DNA from: Globobulimina sp.
Lineage: Eukaryota > Foraminifera > Rotaliida
Length of the DNA stretch: 6,733 nucleotides
NCBI GenBank assembly: GCA_003354225.1
Contig: PIVH01000248.1
Coordinates: forward strand, 1-6,733
Direction of reading: 5' to 3'
The notes beneath the pieces were generated by a model, which did not search any database, was not told the origin of the DNA, and saw only the letters and a program-made list of their open reading frames with translations. Below are positions 6,509-6,733 of the stretch, piece by piece. The position numbers were made by a program, and so were the translations under genes. The number at the start of each line of letters is the position of its first letter. Positions within the stretch are counted from its first letter, which is position 1.

Positions 6509-6733
6509 AATGTTTCAATATTATGATCATATTAATTATCTTGAAATTATTTGACTTTTTAGGTTCACATTTCTAAACACTTCTTTTGTGATTGACTAAG
6601 TTTTTTCAAGCTTTTTGCACCTAAGAAGTGTTTAGAAGAGTTTGTTGAAAAATAGTGGAATTTTTAGAACTCGATGCATAAACTTTTTTTTTCTGAGGGT
6701 AGAATTTCATTTAATACCTTATATTCATACAAT
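6509..6733. other. 3' flank of the sulfotransferase gene, no coding sequence seen
   Basis: These 225 nt to the window edge are AT-rich, with T-runs near 6555-6560, 6601-6606 and 6684-6692. No open frame, tRNA or AATAAA signal was seen. It holds the inverted repeat listed separately and probably the 3' UTR and the spacer to the next gene. Confidence 0.5.
6571..6637. repeat. Perfect 15-bp inverted repeat with 37-nt spacer
   Basis: The left arm TTCTAAACACTTCTT (6571-6585) is the exact reverse complement of 6623-6637. In RNA this is a 15-bp stem with a 37-nt loop, starting 62 nt after the sulfotransferase stop. It could be a 3' UTR hairpin, a transcript-end element or a remnant of a small inverted-repeat element. 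No flanking target-site duplication was recognised. Confidence 0.8.

Noticed and set aside
1-6733. Giant-virus or bacterial origin, suggested by tight spacing and few introns
   Set aside because: RagC/D with a roadblock-like domain, a type II Golgi-style protein with many sequons and a spliceosomal intron fit a cellular eukaryote, and no viral hallmark gene or ribosome binding site was seen.

Overview
The window looks like nuclear DNA of a gene-dense, AT-rich, intron-poor microbial eukaryote (protist). Four things point that way: a clear RagC/RagD-type GTPase, a relative of the PAF-acetylhydrolase IB catalytic subunits, a single-pass type II sulfotransferase-like protein with many N-glycosylation sequons, and one gene that only makes sense after removing a 60-nt GT-AG intron. 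TAA and TGA both serve as terminal stops, so the standard code fits. I cannot name the lineage. No viral hallmark gene, bacterial operon signal, tRNA, rRNA, CRISPR array or transposase was seen.

Layout: (1) 1-816 (+), 3' part of an SGNH/PAFAH1B-like protein that has lost the catalytic Ser, Asp and His. (2) 846-2627 (+), only 29 nt later, a protein of about a dozen TPRs followed by an acidic linker and a C-terminal domain that may resemble the eIF5A C-terminal OB fold. (3) 2701-3729 (+), one spliced gene for a type I membrane protein with a DUF6174-like ectodomain and a basic cytosolic tail. (4) 3838-4959 (-), convergent with gene 3, a full-length RagC/D (Gtr2-type) GTPase. (5) 5009-6508 (+), divergent from the GTPase across 49 nt, a Golgi-type sulfotransferase-like protein whose PAPS-binding loop lacks the usual lysine. 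(6) 6509-6733, non-coding, with a perfect 15-bp inverted repeat.

Nothing shows that the five genes form one pathway. RagC/D is a cytosolic/lysosomal nutrient-signalling GTPase, genes 3 and 5 are secretory-pathway membrane proteins, and genes 1 and 2 look cytosolic. The shared themes are extreme compactness (gaps of 29, 73, 108 and 49 nt) and two enzyme folds (genes 1 and 5) with substituted catalytic positions. The most interesting points are the pseudoenzyme PAFAH1B relative, the possible TPR-eIF5A fusion, the eukaryotic transmembrane DUF6174 protein and the lysine-less sulfotransferase. All family assignments come from motif recognition by eye and were not checked by database search.
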